From: Roseicella frigidaeris | GTDB lineage: Bacteria; Pseudomonadota; Alphaproteobacteria; Acetobacterales; Acetobacteraceae | Assembly (NCBI RefSeq): GCF_003258945.1 | Contig: NZ_QLIX01000002.1 | Location: 310,843 to 374,842, forward strand | Length of the DNA stretch: 64,000 nucleotides | Direction of reading: 5' to 3' | Shown here: one piece after another, positions 43,591 to 53,821 of the stretch | Position numbering within the stretch: position 1 is the stretch's first letter | How the letters are laid out: each line of letters opens with the position of its first letter | Position numbers and translations under genes: made by a program | Notes under the pieces: generated by a model | The model's input: only the letters and a program-made list of their open reading frames with translations | What the model was told of the DNA's origin: nothing | The model's database searches: none

Positions 43591-45251
43591 TGAGCGAAGG
43601 CCGGCCCTTCCCCTGGGAGGCGGTCTATCCGCCCAGGCTCGATTGGGGCGTCCCGATCGAGCCGGGCACGCTCGGGCAATTGCTGGCGCGCAGCGCGGCC
43701 GAGTTCGGGCCGCGCGTGGCGCTGCGCTACCGCGATGCCGCGATCCGCTACGAGGAGCTGGCGGCGATGGCGCGGCGCGTGGCGGGCGCGCTGCTCGCGC
43801 TGCCGGCGGCGCGCGACGGCGTCGCGCTGCTGCTCGGCAACACCGCCTTCCATCCGGCGGTGGTCTTCGGCGCGGCGCTCGCCGGGCTGCGGGTGACGCA
43901 GCTCTCGCCGCTCGATGCGCCGCGCACCCTTCGCCACAAGCTGCGGGACAGCGGCGCGCGCGTGCTGGTGACGCTGGCGCAGGAGGGGCTGCTGCGGCTC
44001 GCCGGCCTGCTGCGCGCCGAGGGGCTGGTGGAGGTGCTGGCGGTCGGGGACGACGCGCAGTGGGGGGAGGGGCCCGCCTCAGCGCCGATTCCCGCCGAGG
44101 CGGTGCGGCTGGAGGACTGGCTGGCGGCCGCGGCGCCCGCCGCCCTGCCAGCGGTGCGGCCCGGCGACGTCATGCTGCTGCAATACACCGGCGGCACCAC
44201 CGGCCTGCCCAAGGGCGCCATGCTCACCCATGGCAACCTGACCGCCGCTTGCGCGCAATACGGGCTCTGGAACGGCGGCCGCGGGCCGGAGGCGGAACGG
44301 CGGCACCGCCGCGTCATCTGCGTGCTGCCGCTCTTCCACATCTATGCCTTCACCGTCGACCTGCTGGTGTCGCTGGCCCGCGGCGACGAGATGCTGCTGC
44401 ATGCGCGCTTCGACGCCGATGCCGTGCTGCGCGACATCGAGGAGCGGCGGGCGAGCGACATGTGCGGCGTGCCGACCATGTGGATCGCGCTCGCCAACCA
44501 CCCGCGCATCGACCAGGCGGATCTGTCCTCGCTGCGCGGCGTGGCCTCCGGCGGCGCCGCGCTGCCGGCCGAGGTGGCGGCGCGCTTCGAGCGCGTCACC
44601 GGCATGCGCATCGGCGCCGGCTGGGGCATGACCGAGACGGCGCCGGCCGGGACCAGCCAGCCCAATTGGGAGGGCGCGCCGAAGCGGCCCGGCACGATCG
44701 GCGTGCCGCTGCCGGGGATCGAGATGCGCATCGTGGCCTTCGACGACCCGGGACGGCCGCTGCCGCCGGGCGAGACGGGCGAGATCGCGGTCCGCGGCCC
44801 CAACCTCTTCGCCGGCTACTGGCGGCAGGCCGAGGCGACGGCCCAGGCCTTCCGCGACGGCTTCTTCCTCACCGGCGATATCGGGCATATGGAGCCGGAC
44901 GGCGTCTTCGTCCTGACGGACCGGAAGAAGGAGATGATCCTCTGCGGCGGGTTCAACGTCTATCCGCGGATCATCGAGGAGGCGATCCACGCCCATCCGG
45001 ATGTCGCGGAATGCGCCGTCATCGGGATCGCCGATGCCTATCGCGGCCAGGCGGCGAAGGCCTTCGTCACCCTGCGGCCGGGCGCCGTGCCCTTCACGCT
45101 GGAGGGGTTGCAGGTCTTCCTCGCCGACCGGCTCGGCCGGCATGAGATGCCGGCGGCGCTCGAGATCCGCGAGAGCCTGCCGCGCACGCCGGTCGGCAAG
45201 CTGGCCAAGCTCGAGCTGATCGAGGAGGAACGGCGCCGGGCCGCCGATTGA
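43590..45251 (+). CDS. pimA: Acyl-CoA ligase, PimA-like (pimeloyl-CoA or related dicarboxylic acid)
   Basis: 553-residue AMP-forming acyl-CoA synthetase. P-loop-like YTGGTTGLPKGAMLTHGN, GWGMTETAPAGTSQPN, the hinge Asp-Arg in VLTDRKKEMILCGGFNVYPR and C-terminal catalytic Lys region PVGKLAKLEL are all present. The ATG overlaps the preceding stop (TGATG), so translation is coupled to the pimF-like gene. Placement between PimF- and PimC-like genes supports a dicarboxylate substrate; on sequence alone it is a generic long-chain-type ligase. Confidence 0.88.
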   Translation: MSEGRPFPWEAVYPPRLDWGVPIEPGTLGQLLARSAAEFGPRVALRYRDAAIRYEELAAMARRVAGALLALPAARDGVALLLGNTAFHPAVVFGAALAGLRVTQLSPLDAPRTLRHKLRDSGARVLVTLAQEGLLRLAGLLRAEGLVEVLAVGDDAQWGEGPASAPIPAEAVRLEDWLAAAAPAALPAVRPGDVMLLQYTGGTTGLPKGAMLTHGNLTAACAQYGLWNGGRGPEAERRHRRVICVLPLFHIYAFTVDLLVSLARGDEMLLHARFDADAVLRDIEERRASDMCGVPTMWIALANHPRIDQADLSSLRGVASGGAALPAEVAARFERVTGMRIGAGWGMTETAPAGTSQPNWEGAPKRPGTIGVPLPGIEMRIVAFDDPGRPLPPGETGEIAVRGPNLFAGYWRQAEATAQAFRDGFFLTGDIGHMEPDGVFVLTDRKKEMILCGGFNVYPRIIEEAIHAHPDVAECAVIGIADAYRGQAAKAFVTLRPGAVPFTLEGLQVFLADRLGRHEMPAALEIRESLPRTPVGKLAKLELIEEERRRAAD

Positions 45252-45276
45252 GAGACCGAGTCACAGGGAGAGAGCC

Positions 45277-46479
<1,203 letters not shown>

Positions 46480-46484
46480 CGCAC

Positions 46485-47630
46485 ATGGATTTCGATCTGA
46501 CCGAGGAGCAGCGTCTCCTCCAGGACAGCGTGGCCCGGCTGCTGACCGACCGGTACGGCTTCGAGCAGCGCAAGGCCTTCATGCAATCGCCGGAGGGCTG
46601 GAGCAAGGAGATCTGGGCGCAGTATGCCGAGCTCGGCCTGCTCGGCCTGCCCTTCGCCGAGGATGAGGGCGGCTTCGGCGGCAGCAACGTCGAGACCATG
46701 CTCGTCGCCGAGCAGCTCGGCAAGGCGATCGCGCTCGAGCCCTGGATCCCGACCGTGGTCACCGGCGGCGGCTTCCTCCGCCACGGCGCGACGGCCGAGC
46801 TGCGCGCCGAGCTCGTGCCGCAGATCGCCGGCGGCGAGCTGCGCCTCGCCTTCGCGCATACCGAGCGGCAATCGCGCTACGACCTGAACGACGTGGCGAC
46901 GACGGCGAAGCGGGACGGCTCCGCCTGGGTGATCAACGGCCGCAAGGGCATGGTCATCCACGGCGACAGCGCCGGGAAGCTGATCGTCACCGCCCGCACC
47001 GCCGGCGGCCAGCGCGACCACAAGGGCATCGGCGTCTTCCTGGTCGATGCCACGGGGCCGGGCGTCACCCGCCGCGGCTACCGCACCGTGGACGGGCAGC
47101 GCGCCGCCGAAGTGGAGTTCTCCGGCGCCCAGGCCGAGGCGGTGCTCGGCAGTCCGGAGGACGGGCTGCCGCTGGTCGACCAGGTGGTGGACGAGACCAT
47201 CGTGGCGCTCGCCGCCGAGGCGGTCGGCTGCATGCAGGTCGCGCATGACATGACGATCGACTACATGAAGACCCGCAAGCAGTTCGACCGGCCGATCGGC
47301 AGCTTCCAGGCGCTGCAGCACCGCGCCGCCGACATGCTCGTGCAGCTCGAGCAGGCGCGCAGCATGTCCTACTTCGCCGCCATGGGCGTCGAGGAGCGCG
47401 ACCCGGTCGAGCGGCGCAAGAACATGGCCTCGGTCAAGGTGCAGATCGGCCGCTCGGCGCGCTTCGTCGGGCAGCAGTCGATCCAGCTGCATGGCGGCAT
47501 CGCCATGACGATGGAATATGCCGCCGGGCATTACTTCAAGCGGCTGACGGTGAACGACGCCATGTTCGGCGATGCGGATTATTGGCTTCGCTACCTGGCC
47601 AGCAGCGGCGGCCTGGTCGCCGCCGCCTGA
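46485..47630 (+). CDS. pimD: Acyl-CoA dehydrogenase, PimD-like small subunit
   Basis: 381 residues, starting MDFDLTEEQRLLQDSVARLL as in PimD. LGLLGLPFAEDEGGFGGSNV, EPWIPTVVTGGGFLRHG and the late HGGIAMTMEYAAGHYFKRL are typical of this subunit type. In the family this partner is more divergent than PimC and may not carry the full catalytic set. The ATG at 46485 is six bases after the pimC stop; the longer frame upstream belongs to PimC read out of frame. A hairpin at 47643-47666 follows. Confidence 0.9.
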   Translation: MDFDLTEEQRLLQDSVARLLTDRYGFEQRKAFMQSPEGWSKEIWAQYAELGLLGLPFAEDEGGFGGSNVETMLVAEQLGKAIALEPWIPTVVTGGGFLRHGATAELRAELVPQIAGGELRLAFAHTERQSRYDLNDVATTAKRDGSAWVINGRKGMVIHGDSAGKLIVTARTAGGQRDHKGIGVFLVDATGPGVTRRGYRTVDGQRAAEVEFSGAQAEAVLGSPEDGLPLVDQVVDETIVALAAEAVGCMQVAHDMTIDYMKTRKQFDRPIGSFQALQHRAADMLVQLEQARSMSYFAAMGVEERDPVERRKNMASVKVQIGRSARFVGQQSIQLHGGIAMTMEYAAGHYFKRLTVNDAMFGDADYWLRYLASSGGLVAAA

Positions 47631-47642
47631 GGCCTCTGGCGC

Positions 47643-47666
47643 GGCCGGCCCTTGTCGTGGCCGGCC
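47643..47666 (+). terminator. Hairpin after the pim-like operon
   Basis: GGCCGGCC (47643-47650) and GGCCGGCC (47659-47666) can pair across an 8-base loop. It lies 13 bases after the pimD stop. No T-run follows, so termination efficiency is uncertain. Confidence 0.4.
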
Positions 47667-47729
47667 GGCTTGCCAAGGTGAGGCACGGGCGGCCGGCGGC
47701 GGCCGCCCGCGCATGGGGAGACCTGAGTC

Positions 47730-48356
47730 ATGATCCAGCTCGGCCAGACTGCACCGGATTTCGAGGCCGATACCACCCAGGGCCGCATCCGCTTCCATGA
47801 CTGGCTCGGCGGCGCCTGGGGCGTGCTGTTCAGCCACCCGAAGGACTACACGCCGGTCTGCACCACCGAGCTCGGCGAGACGGCGCGGCTGAAGCCGGAA
47901 TTCGACCGTCGCGGCGTCAAGGTCATCGGCCTCTCGGTCGATCCGGTGGACAGCCATGCCGGCTGGGAGGCGGATATCGCCGAGACCCAGGGGCATGCGG
48001 TGAACTTCCCGATGATCGCGGACCCGGAGAAGCAGGTCGCCAACCTCTACGGCATGGTGCATCCGGATGCCGATCCCAGCATCACCGTGCGCACCGTCTT
48101 CATCATCGATCCGCAGAAGAAGGTGCGGCTCTTCATGGTCTATCCGCCGAGCACGGGGCGGAATTTCGACGAGATCCTGCGCGTCATCGACAGCCTGCAG
48201 CTCACCGACCGCGCCAAGGTGGCGACGCCGGTGAACTGGCGCCCGGGCGAGCGCGGCATCATCCCGCCCTCCATCCCGGATGAGCAGGCGAGGACGCTCT
48301 TCCCGCAGGGCTGGGAGGCGAAGAAGCCCTATCTGCGTTACGTTGAGGTGAAGTAA
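47730..48356 (+). CDS. 1-Cys peroxiredoxin (Prx6 type)
   Basis: 208 residues. FSHPKDYTPVCTTELGETAR holds the peroxidatic Cys44 in the PVCTTE motif of the Prx6 subfamily, GLSVDPVDSHAGWEADIAET follows, and the long C-terminal arm (NWRPGERGIIPPSIPDEQA) is typical. There is no resolving Cys in the C-terminal arm. It reduces hydrogen peroxide and organic peroxides in the cytoplasm. A GGGGAG lies before the ATG. It stands between the pim operon and the Liv transporter and may have its own promoter. Confidence 0.92.
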   Translation: MIQLGQTAPDFEADTTQGRIRFHDWLGGAWGVLFSHPKDYTPVCTTELGETARLKPEFDRRGVKVIGLSVDPVDSHAGWEADIAETQGHAVNFPMIADPEKQVANLYGMVHPDADPSITVRTVFIIDPQKKVRLFMVYPPSTGRNFDEILRVIDSLQLTDRAKVATPVNWRPGERGIIPPSIPDEQARTLFPQGWEAKKPYLRYVEVK

Positions 48357-48435
48357 CGGCTCCAGGGGTCTTGCGCCGGAGGGAGCGTTGCGGTTGCATG
48401 CGTGCATCGCAGGACGAGACGCGACCGGGGGCGAC

Positions 48436-49650
48436 ATGACGGTTCGGTTGTTCGGGCGCCGCCAGATGCTGGCAGGTGCAGGGACGGTATTGGCAGCGCC
48501 CGCGCTTGCTCAGGCACCGGCAGGCGCGATCCGGATCGGCGAGATCAACAGCTACACGGCGCAGCCGGCCTTCCTGCTGCCCTATCGCAATGGCTGGACC
48601 CTGGCGCTGGAGCAGGTGAACGCCGCCGGCGGCATCAATGGCCGGCGGCTGGAGACGCTGCATCGCGACGATGGCGGCAAGCCGGAGGATGCGGTCCGCC
48701 TGGCCGGGGAGCTGGCGAATGCCGAGAAGGTGGCGCTGCTCGCGGGCGGCTTCCTGTCGAATATCGGCCTCGCCATCTCCGATTACGCCAACCAGAACCG
48801 TATGCTCTACGTCGCCTCCGAGCCGCTGACGGATGCGCTCGTCTGGTCGCGCGGCAACCGCTACACCTTCCGCTTGCGCGCCAGCACCTACATGCAGTCG
48901 GCGATGCTGGTGGAGCAGGCGGCGAAGCTGCCGGCGAAGCGCTGGGCCTGCGTGGCGCCGAACTACGAATACGGCCAGTCGGCCGTGCGCTGGTTCAAGG
49001 AGCTGCTGACGCGCCACCGCCCCGATGTGAGCTTCGTCGCCGAGCAATTCCCGGCACTCGGCCGCATCGATGCCGGCGCCACGGTGCAGGCGCTCGCCGC
49101 GGCGAATCCGGAGGCGATCTTCAACGTCACCTTCGGGGCCGACCTGACCAATTTCGTCCGCCAAGGCCTGACCCGCGGGCTGTTCGAGCAGCGGCGCGTC
49201 GTCTCGCTCCTCACCGGCGAGCCCGAATATCTCGACCCGCTGCAGGACGAGGCGCCGGAGAACTGGATCGTCACGGGCTATCCCTGGGAGCAGGTGAACA
49301 CCCCGGAGCATGCTGCCTTCCGCGACGCCTACCGCAAGCGCTGGAACGACCACCCACGGCTCGGCAGCGTGGTCGGGCACGATACCGTCATGGCCATCGC
49401 CGCCATGCTGCGGAAGGCGACGGCCGTGGAATCGGAGGCGATGGTGGATGCCATGGCGGGGCTGCGCTTCGGCTCGGTCTTCGGGCCGGTGGAGTTCCGC
49501 GCCATCGACCATCAATCGACCATGGGTGCCTTCGTCGGCCGCACCGTGCTGAAGAACGGCCGGGGCACCATGGCCGACTGGCACTATGCCGATGGCAAGG
49601 ACTACCTGCCGCCCGACGAGACGGTGCGCCAGCTGCGACCGCAAAGCTGA
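48436..49650 (+). CDS. Branched-chain-type ABC transporter substrate-binding protein
   Basis: 404 residues from the ATG at 48436 (an upstream in-frame ATG at 48388 is less likely because the export leader begins at the second). Leader FGRRQMLAGAGTVLAAPALA has a twin-Arg, mature part starts AIRIGEINSYTAQPAFLLPY, and WACVAPNYEYGQSAVRWFKE is typical of LivK-type proteins. First gene of a complete Liv set: binding protein, fused permease, two ATPases. The ligand could be an amino acid or an aromatic or N-heterocyclic acid. Confidence 0.9.
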   Translation: MTVRLFGRRQMLAGAGTVLAAPALAQAPAGAIRIGEINSYTAQPAFLLPYRNGWTLALEQVNAAGGINGRRLETLHRDDGGKPEDAVRLAGELANAEKVALLAGGFLSNIGLAISDYANQNRMLYVASEPLTDALVWSRGNRYTFRLRASTYMQSAMLVEQAAKLPAKRWACVAPNYEYGQSAVRWFKELLTRHRPDVSFVAEQFPALGRIDAGATVQALAAANPEAIFNVTFGADLTNFVRQGLTRGLFEQRRVVSLLTGEPEYLDPLQDEAPENWIVTGYPWEQVNTPEHAAFRDAYRKRWNDHPRLGSVVGHDTVMAIAAMLRKATAVESEAMVDAMAGLRFGSVFGPVEFRAIDHQSTMGAFVGRTVLKNGRGTMADWHYADGKDYLPPDETVRQLRPQS

Positions 49651-49660
49651 TCCAGGCGCC

Positions 49661-51505
49661 TTGGAGACCCTGGTTCTTCAGGCGCTCAGCGGCCTGGCAA
49701 GCGCCTCGTCCCTTTTCCTGGTGGCGAGCGGGCTGACGGTCATCTTCGGCGTCAGCCGCATCGTCAACTTCGCCCATGGCTCCTTCTACATGCTGGGCGC
49801 CTACCTGGCCTGGAGCCTGGTCACCGCCCTGCCGCGCGGCCATCTCGGCTTCTGGGGCGGCATCCTGGCGGCCGCGCTCGGCGTCGGGCTGATCGGCATC
49901 GCGATCGAGACGCTGCTGCTCCGCCGCATCTACCGGGCGCCGGAGCTGTTCCAGCTGCTGGCGACCTTCGGCGTCGTGCTCATCGTGCAAGACCTCGCGC
50001 TGCTCCTCTGGGGGGCGCAGGACCTGCTCGGGCCGCGGGCGCCCGGGCTGCGCGGCGGCACGATGATCCTCGGGCTGCGCTTCCCGGATTACGAGCTGTT
50101 CCTGATCGCGGTCGGGCCGGTCGTCCTTCTCCTGCTGCACCTGCTCTTCCACCGCACGCGCTGGGGCATGCTGGTGCGCGCGGCAACCCAGGACCGGGAG
50201 ATGGTCGGGGCCCTCGGCGTCAACCAGCGCATGCTCTTCACCAGCGTCTTCTTCCTCGGCGCCTGCCTGGCCGGTCTGGGGGGCGCGCTGCAGCTGCCGC
50301 GCGAGAGCGTCAATCTCGGCATGGACCTCGCCATCATCGTCGAGGCCTTCGTGGTGGTCGTCGTCGGCGGCCTCGGCAGCCTGATGGGCGCGGCGCTGGC
50401 CGCCCTGCTGATCGGCGAGCTGCACGCCCTCGGCATCCTCGTCCTGCCGAAGATCACGCTGGTGCTCGTCTTCCTGGTGATGGCGGTGGTGCTGGTCATG
50501 CGGCCGCATGGCTTGCTGGGCCGCGCCCAGGCGCCGGCGGCGGCCGGGGCGGCGGCCGAGCCCGCCATCGGCGCGACGCCGCGGCCGCTGGTCTGGCTCG
50601 GGCTCGCGGCGCTGCTCGCGGCGCTGGCGCTGCCGCCCTTCGCCGGGGATTACGCGCTCTCGGTGCTGACCGAGATCGCCATCCTGATCCTCTTCGCCGC
50701 CAGCCTGCATCTCATCATGGGGCCGGGCGGCATGGCGAGCTTCGGCCATGCCGCTTATTTTGGCCTCGGCGCCTATAGCGCGGCGCTCGCCGCCAAATGG
50801 CTGCTGGCGCCGATGGCGATCGGCCTCGCCCTGGCGCCGGTGGCGGCGGGGTTGGGCGGCCTGCTCTTCGGCTGGTTCTGCGTCCGCCTCTCCGGGGTCT
50901 ATGCGGCGATGCTGACCCTCGCCTTCGCCCAGATCGCCTGGTCCGTCGCCTTCCAATGGAGCGAGGTGACGGGCGGCGACAACGGCATCCTCGGCGTCTG
51001 GCCGGATGCCTGGGCGGCACCGCGGCTGGTCTACTACTATCTGACGCTCGGCCTCTGCCTGGCGGCGACCCTCCTCCTGCGCCGGGTGATCCGCGCCCCC
51101 TTCGGCTATGCCCTCCGGGCGCAGCGGGACAGCGCCCTCAGGGCGGAGACGATCGGCATCGACGCCTTCGCCATCCGCTGGCGCGCCTTCGCGCTGGCCG
51201 CCGTCATGGCCGGGCTGGCCGGCGGGCTCTTCGCCTATGCCAAGGGCAGCGTCTTCCCCACCTATCTCGGCATCCCGCGCAGCGTCGATGCGCTGCTCAT
51301 GGTCCTGCTGGGCGGGGTGCAGACGCTGAGCGGGCCGATCCTCGGCGCCATCGCCTATACCGGGCTGCAGGAGCAGCTCATGCGCCTGACCGATCTCTGG
51401 CGCCTCATGCTCGGCACGACGATCCTGCTGCTGGTTCTGTTCTTCCCGCAGGGGCTGGCCGGCGCCGCCCGCGCGCGCTGGGAGGGCCGCCATGGCGGTG
51501 CTTGA
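49661..51505 (+). CDS. Fused LivH-LivM permease of branched-chain-type ABC transporter
   Basis: 614-residue inner-membrane protein combining both Liv permeases. Residues about 1-290 are LivH-like (GLTVIFGVSRIVNFAHGSFY; AFVVVVVGGLGSLMGAALAA), a 20-residue Ala-rich linker follows (QAPAAAGAAAEPAIGA), then LivM (LIMGPGGMASFGHAAYFGLG; TGGDNGILGVWPD; SVDALLMVLLGGVQTLSGPI). I chose TTG at 49661, which begins exactly at the usual LivH N-terminus; an ATG at 49586 would overlap the binding-protein gene by 65 bases. Normally these are two genes. It overlaps livG by 14 bases. Confidence 0.88.
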   Translation: METLVLQALSGLASASSLFLVASGLTVIFGVSRIVNFAHGSFYMLGAYLAWSLVTALPRGHLGFWGGILAAALGVGLIGIAIETLLLRRIYRAPELFQLLATFGVVLIVQDLALLLWGAQDLLGPRAPGLRGGTMILGLRFPDYELFLIAVGPVVLLLLHLLFHRTRWGMLVRAATQDREMVGALGVNQRMLFTSVFFLGACLAGLGGALQLPRESVNLGMDLAIIVEAFVVVVVGGLGSLMGAALAALLIGELHALGILVLPKITLVLVFLVMAVVLVMRPHGLLGRAQAPAAAGAAAEPAIGATPRPLVWLGLAALLAALALPPFAGDYALSVLTEIAILILFAASLHLIMGPGGMASFGHAAYFGLGAYSAALAAKWLLAPMAIGLALAPVAAGLGGLLFGWFCVRLSGVYAAMLTLAFAQIAWSVAFQWSEVTGGDNGILGVWPDAWAAPRLVYYYLTLGLCLAATLLLRRVIRAPFGYALRAQRDSALRAETIGIDAFAIRWRAFALAAVMAGLAGGLFAYAKGSVFPTYLGIPRSVDALLMVLLGGVQTLSGPILGAIAYTGLQEQLMRLTDLWRLMLGTTILLLVLFFPQGLAGAARARWEGRHGGA

Positions 51506-52250
51506 GGCGGAAGGGCTGCGCAAGCGCTTCGGCGGCGTCGAGGCGGTGCGCGGCGTCTCCTTCGCCGTCGAGGCGGGCGAGATGCTGGCGCTCATCGGCC
51601 CGAACGGCGCCGGCAAATCCACCTGCTTCAACATGCTGAACGGCCAGTTGCGGCCCGATGCGGGCCGCGTGCGCCTCCGTGGGCAGGACATCACCGGCCT
51701 CGCGCCGCGCAAGGTCTGGCGCCTCGGCGTCGGCCGCACCTTCCAGGTCACCGCCACCTTCGGCTCCATGACGGTGCTGGAGAACGTGCAGATGGCGCTG
51801 CTCTCGCACCAGGGGCGCCTCGGCCGGCTCTGGCGGCCGGTCTCCGCCATGGACCGGGCGCCCGCCGAAGCGCTGCTGGCGCGGCTCGGCATCGCGGCGC
51901 AGGCGGAGCGTCCCTGCGGCATCCTGGCCTATGGCGACCTCAAGCGGGTCGAGCTCGCCATCGCCCTGGCGAACGACCCGGCACTGCTGCTGATGGACGA
52001 GCCGACGGCCGGCATGGCGCCGCAGGAGCGGGTGGCGCTGATGGCGCTGACGGCGCGCATCGCCCGCGAGCGGCGGATCGCCGTCCTCTTCACCGAGCAC
52101 GACATGGACGTGGTCTTCGCGCATGCCGACCGGATCCTGGTGCTCGACCGCGGCGCGCCGATCGCCGAGGGCGCGCCTGCCGCGGTGCGGGCCGATGCGC
52201 GGGTGCGCGAGGTCTATCTCGGCTCCGGCGCCACCCAGGGCGGGCATTGA
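51492..52250 (+). CDS. livG: ABC transporter ATP-binding protein, LivG-like
   Basis: 252 residues. Walker A GPNGAGKSTCFNMLNGQL, LivG-specific GVGRTFQVTATFGSMTVLEN (Q-loop region), a weak signature LAYGDLKRVELAIAL in place of LSGGQ, Walker B ALLLMDEPTAGMAPQERVAL and switch His in FTEHDMDVVFAHADRIL. The tail reading AREVYLGSGA matches the family. It overlaps the next gene (TGATG). Pairs with LivF as the ATPase dimer. Confidence 0.93.
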   Translation: MAVLEAEGLRKRFGGVEAVRGVSFAVEAGEMLALIGPNGAGKSTCFNMLNGQLRPDAGRVRLRGQDITGLAPRKVWRLGVGRTFQVTATFGSMTVLENVQMALLSHQGRLGRLWRPVSAMDRAPAEALLARLGIAAQAERPCGILAYGDLKRVELAIALANDPALLLMDEPTAGMAPQERVALMALTARIARERRIAVLFTEHDMDVVFAHADRILVLDRGAPIAEGAPAAVRADARVREVYLGSGATQGGH

Positions 52251-52951
52251 TGCTGGAGGTCAGCGGCCTCGCGGCGCAGTATGGCCGCGCCCAGATCCTC
52301 GCCGAAGTCGGGCTGACCGTCGCGGCCGGCGAGGTGGTCGTCCTGCTCGGCCGCAACGGCGCCGGCAAGAGCACCACCCTGAAGGCGATCATGGGGCTGG
52401 TGCCGCCGAGCGCCGGACGGATCCGCTTCCGCGGCCAGGAGATCGCCGGGCGCCCGCCCTTCGAGATCGCCCGGCTCGGCCTCGGCTATGTGCCGGAGGA
52501 GCGGCGCATCTTCTCCGAGCTGACGGTGATGGAGAATCTCGAGGTCGGCCGCCGCCCCGCGCCGCCGGGGCAGCAGGCCTGGACGCCGGAGCGGCTCTTC
52601 GCGCTCTTCCCGAGCCTCGGCGCCATGCGCCACCGGCCGGGCGGCCGCATGAGCGGCGGCGAGCAGCAGATGCTGACCATCGCCCGCACCCTGATGGGCC
52701 AGCCGCGCCTGGTGCTGCTCGACGAGCCGAGCGAGGGCCTCGCCCCGGTGGTGGTGGAGCGCATGGCCGAGGCGATCCTGGCGCTGAAGGCCGAGGGGCT
52801 CTCGATCCTGCTCTCCGAGCAGAACCTGCATTTCGCCCGTGCCGTCAGCGACCGCGCCACCATCATCGAGAAGGGCCGCATCCGCTGGGAAGGCGGCATG
52901 GCGGCGCTGATGGCCGATGCCGGGATCCGCGAGCAGTATCTTTCCGTCTGA
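52250..52951 (+). CDS. livF: ABC transporter ATP-binding protein, LivF-like
   Basis: 233 residues. Walker A GRNGAGKSTTLKAIMGL, LivF-specific GLGYVPEERRIFSELTVMEN, signature RMSGGEQQMLTIARTL, Walker B LVLLDEPSEGLAPVVVERM. The ATG at 52250 overlaps the LivG stop; a TTG one codon earlier exists but is less likely. Convergent with the UPF0280 gene, whose stop is ten bases further on. Completes the Liv transporter. Confidence 0.93.
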   Translation: MLEVSGLAAQYGRAQILAEVGLTVAAGEVVVLLGRNGAGKSTTLKAIMGLVPPSAGRIRFRGQEIAGRPPFEIARLGLGYVPEERRIFSELTVMENLEVGRRPAPPGQQAWTPERLFALFPSLGAMRHRPGGRMSGGEQQMLTIARTLMGQPRLVLLDEPSEGLAPVVVERMAEAILALKAEGLSILLSEQNLHFARAVSDRATIIEKGRIRWEGGMAALMADAGIREQYLSV

Positions 52952-52960
52952 GCCGGCCGC

Positions 52961-53821
52961 TCAACCGGGCCCGCAGCCCGGCAGCAGCCGCGGATCGCCG
53001 ACGCTGCGCAGCCCGTCCTGCAGCGCCAGCAGCGCCGCCTGGATCAGGCCGCGCTGCAGCAGCGCCTCCGCCACCGCCGCGCCGGCCTCGAGCGCCGCGG
53101 CGATCACCGCCTCCGGCAGCGGCCCGACCTCCGTGGTGACGAGCCGCTCGCCGAGATCGCTGTCGGGATCGAGCGACCGCGCCGGCGCCCGCCGGATCGC
53201 CGGATGCTCGGCATCGACGGCATTGGCGATGACCGTGGCGGCGGCATCGGCCGCGGCCCCGTTCGCCGCCAGCACGGTGACGGCATCGGCGATGCCGCGG
53301 GAGAAGCTGCGGCCCGGCCAGCCGGAGGTGGCGACGCCGCGCACCGGGTCGGCAGCGGCGAGGCGCACCAGCCCCTCCGGCGCGGCGCGTTGCAGGCTGC
53401 GCACGAGGCCGACCCGCAGCGCCTGGCCGGGGGCGAGGAAGAGCGCGATGTCGCCGCCATTGTTGACATGCGCGCTCAGCAGGCCCGGCGTGCCGGCGAT
53501 GGCCTCGCACAGCTCGTCCGCCACGGCACCGGCCACCGCGGCCATCGGCGTGATGTAGTCGCGGCGGAAGGGCCAGACCGCCGCCGCCATACGCCGCGCG
53601 ACGGGGCCGCGCAGGGCAGGGGGATCGGCGCCGACCGGCTGGCGCAGCAGCGGCAGTTCCGCGGCCAGCCCGGCGAGCAGTCCGTCGAAACCCGCCGCGG
53701 CCCGGCGCGCCGCCTCCGCCATGGCGGCGCGCGTGCCGTCGAGCCCGATCACCAGGTCGATCGGCCCCTCCTGCAGGTGCAGCCGCCCGTCCGGCAGCGC
53801 CGCGATCACGGCGCCGGCCAT
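52961..53821 (-). CDS. UPF0280 family protein, ApbE-like (candidate flavin transferase for 6-hydroxynicotinate reductase)
   Basis: 286-residue soluble protein of UPF0280, a family without an assigned function. Several blocks parallel ApbE FMN transferases: HVNNGGDIALFL (residues 118-129, ApbE 'N.GGDI'), GVATSGW (162-168), ADAVTVLAANGAAADAAAT (178-196, ApbE 'VTV..... ADALAT'). The family's known fold is ApbE-like. The gene overlaps the end of the 6-hydroxynicotinate reductase gene by 16 bases, and E. barkeri Hnr has covalently bound flavin. A flavinylation role is my inference. Start ATG at 53821 was chosen where the family's usual N-terminus begins. Confidence 0.85.
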   Translation of the reverse strand: MAGAVIAALPDGRLHLQEGPIDLVIGLDGTRAAMAEAARRAAAGFDGLLAGLAAELPLLRQPVGADPPALRGPVARRMAAAVWPFRRDYITPMAAVAGAVADELCEAIAGTPGLLSAHVNNGGDIALFLAPGQALRVGLVRSLQRAAPEGLVRLAAADPVRGVATSGWPGRSFSRGIADAVTVLAANGAAADAAATVIANAVDAEHPAIRRAPARSLDPDSDLGERLVTTEVGPLPEAVIAAALEAGAAVAEALLQRGLIQAALLALQDGLRSVGDPRLLPGCGPG

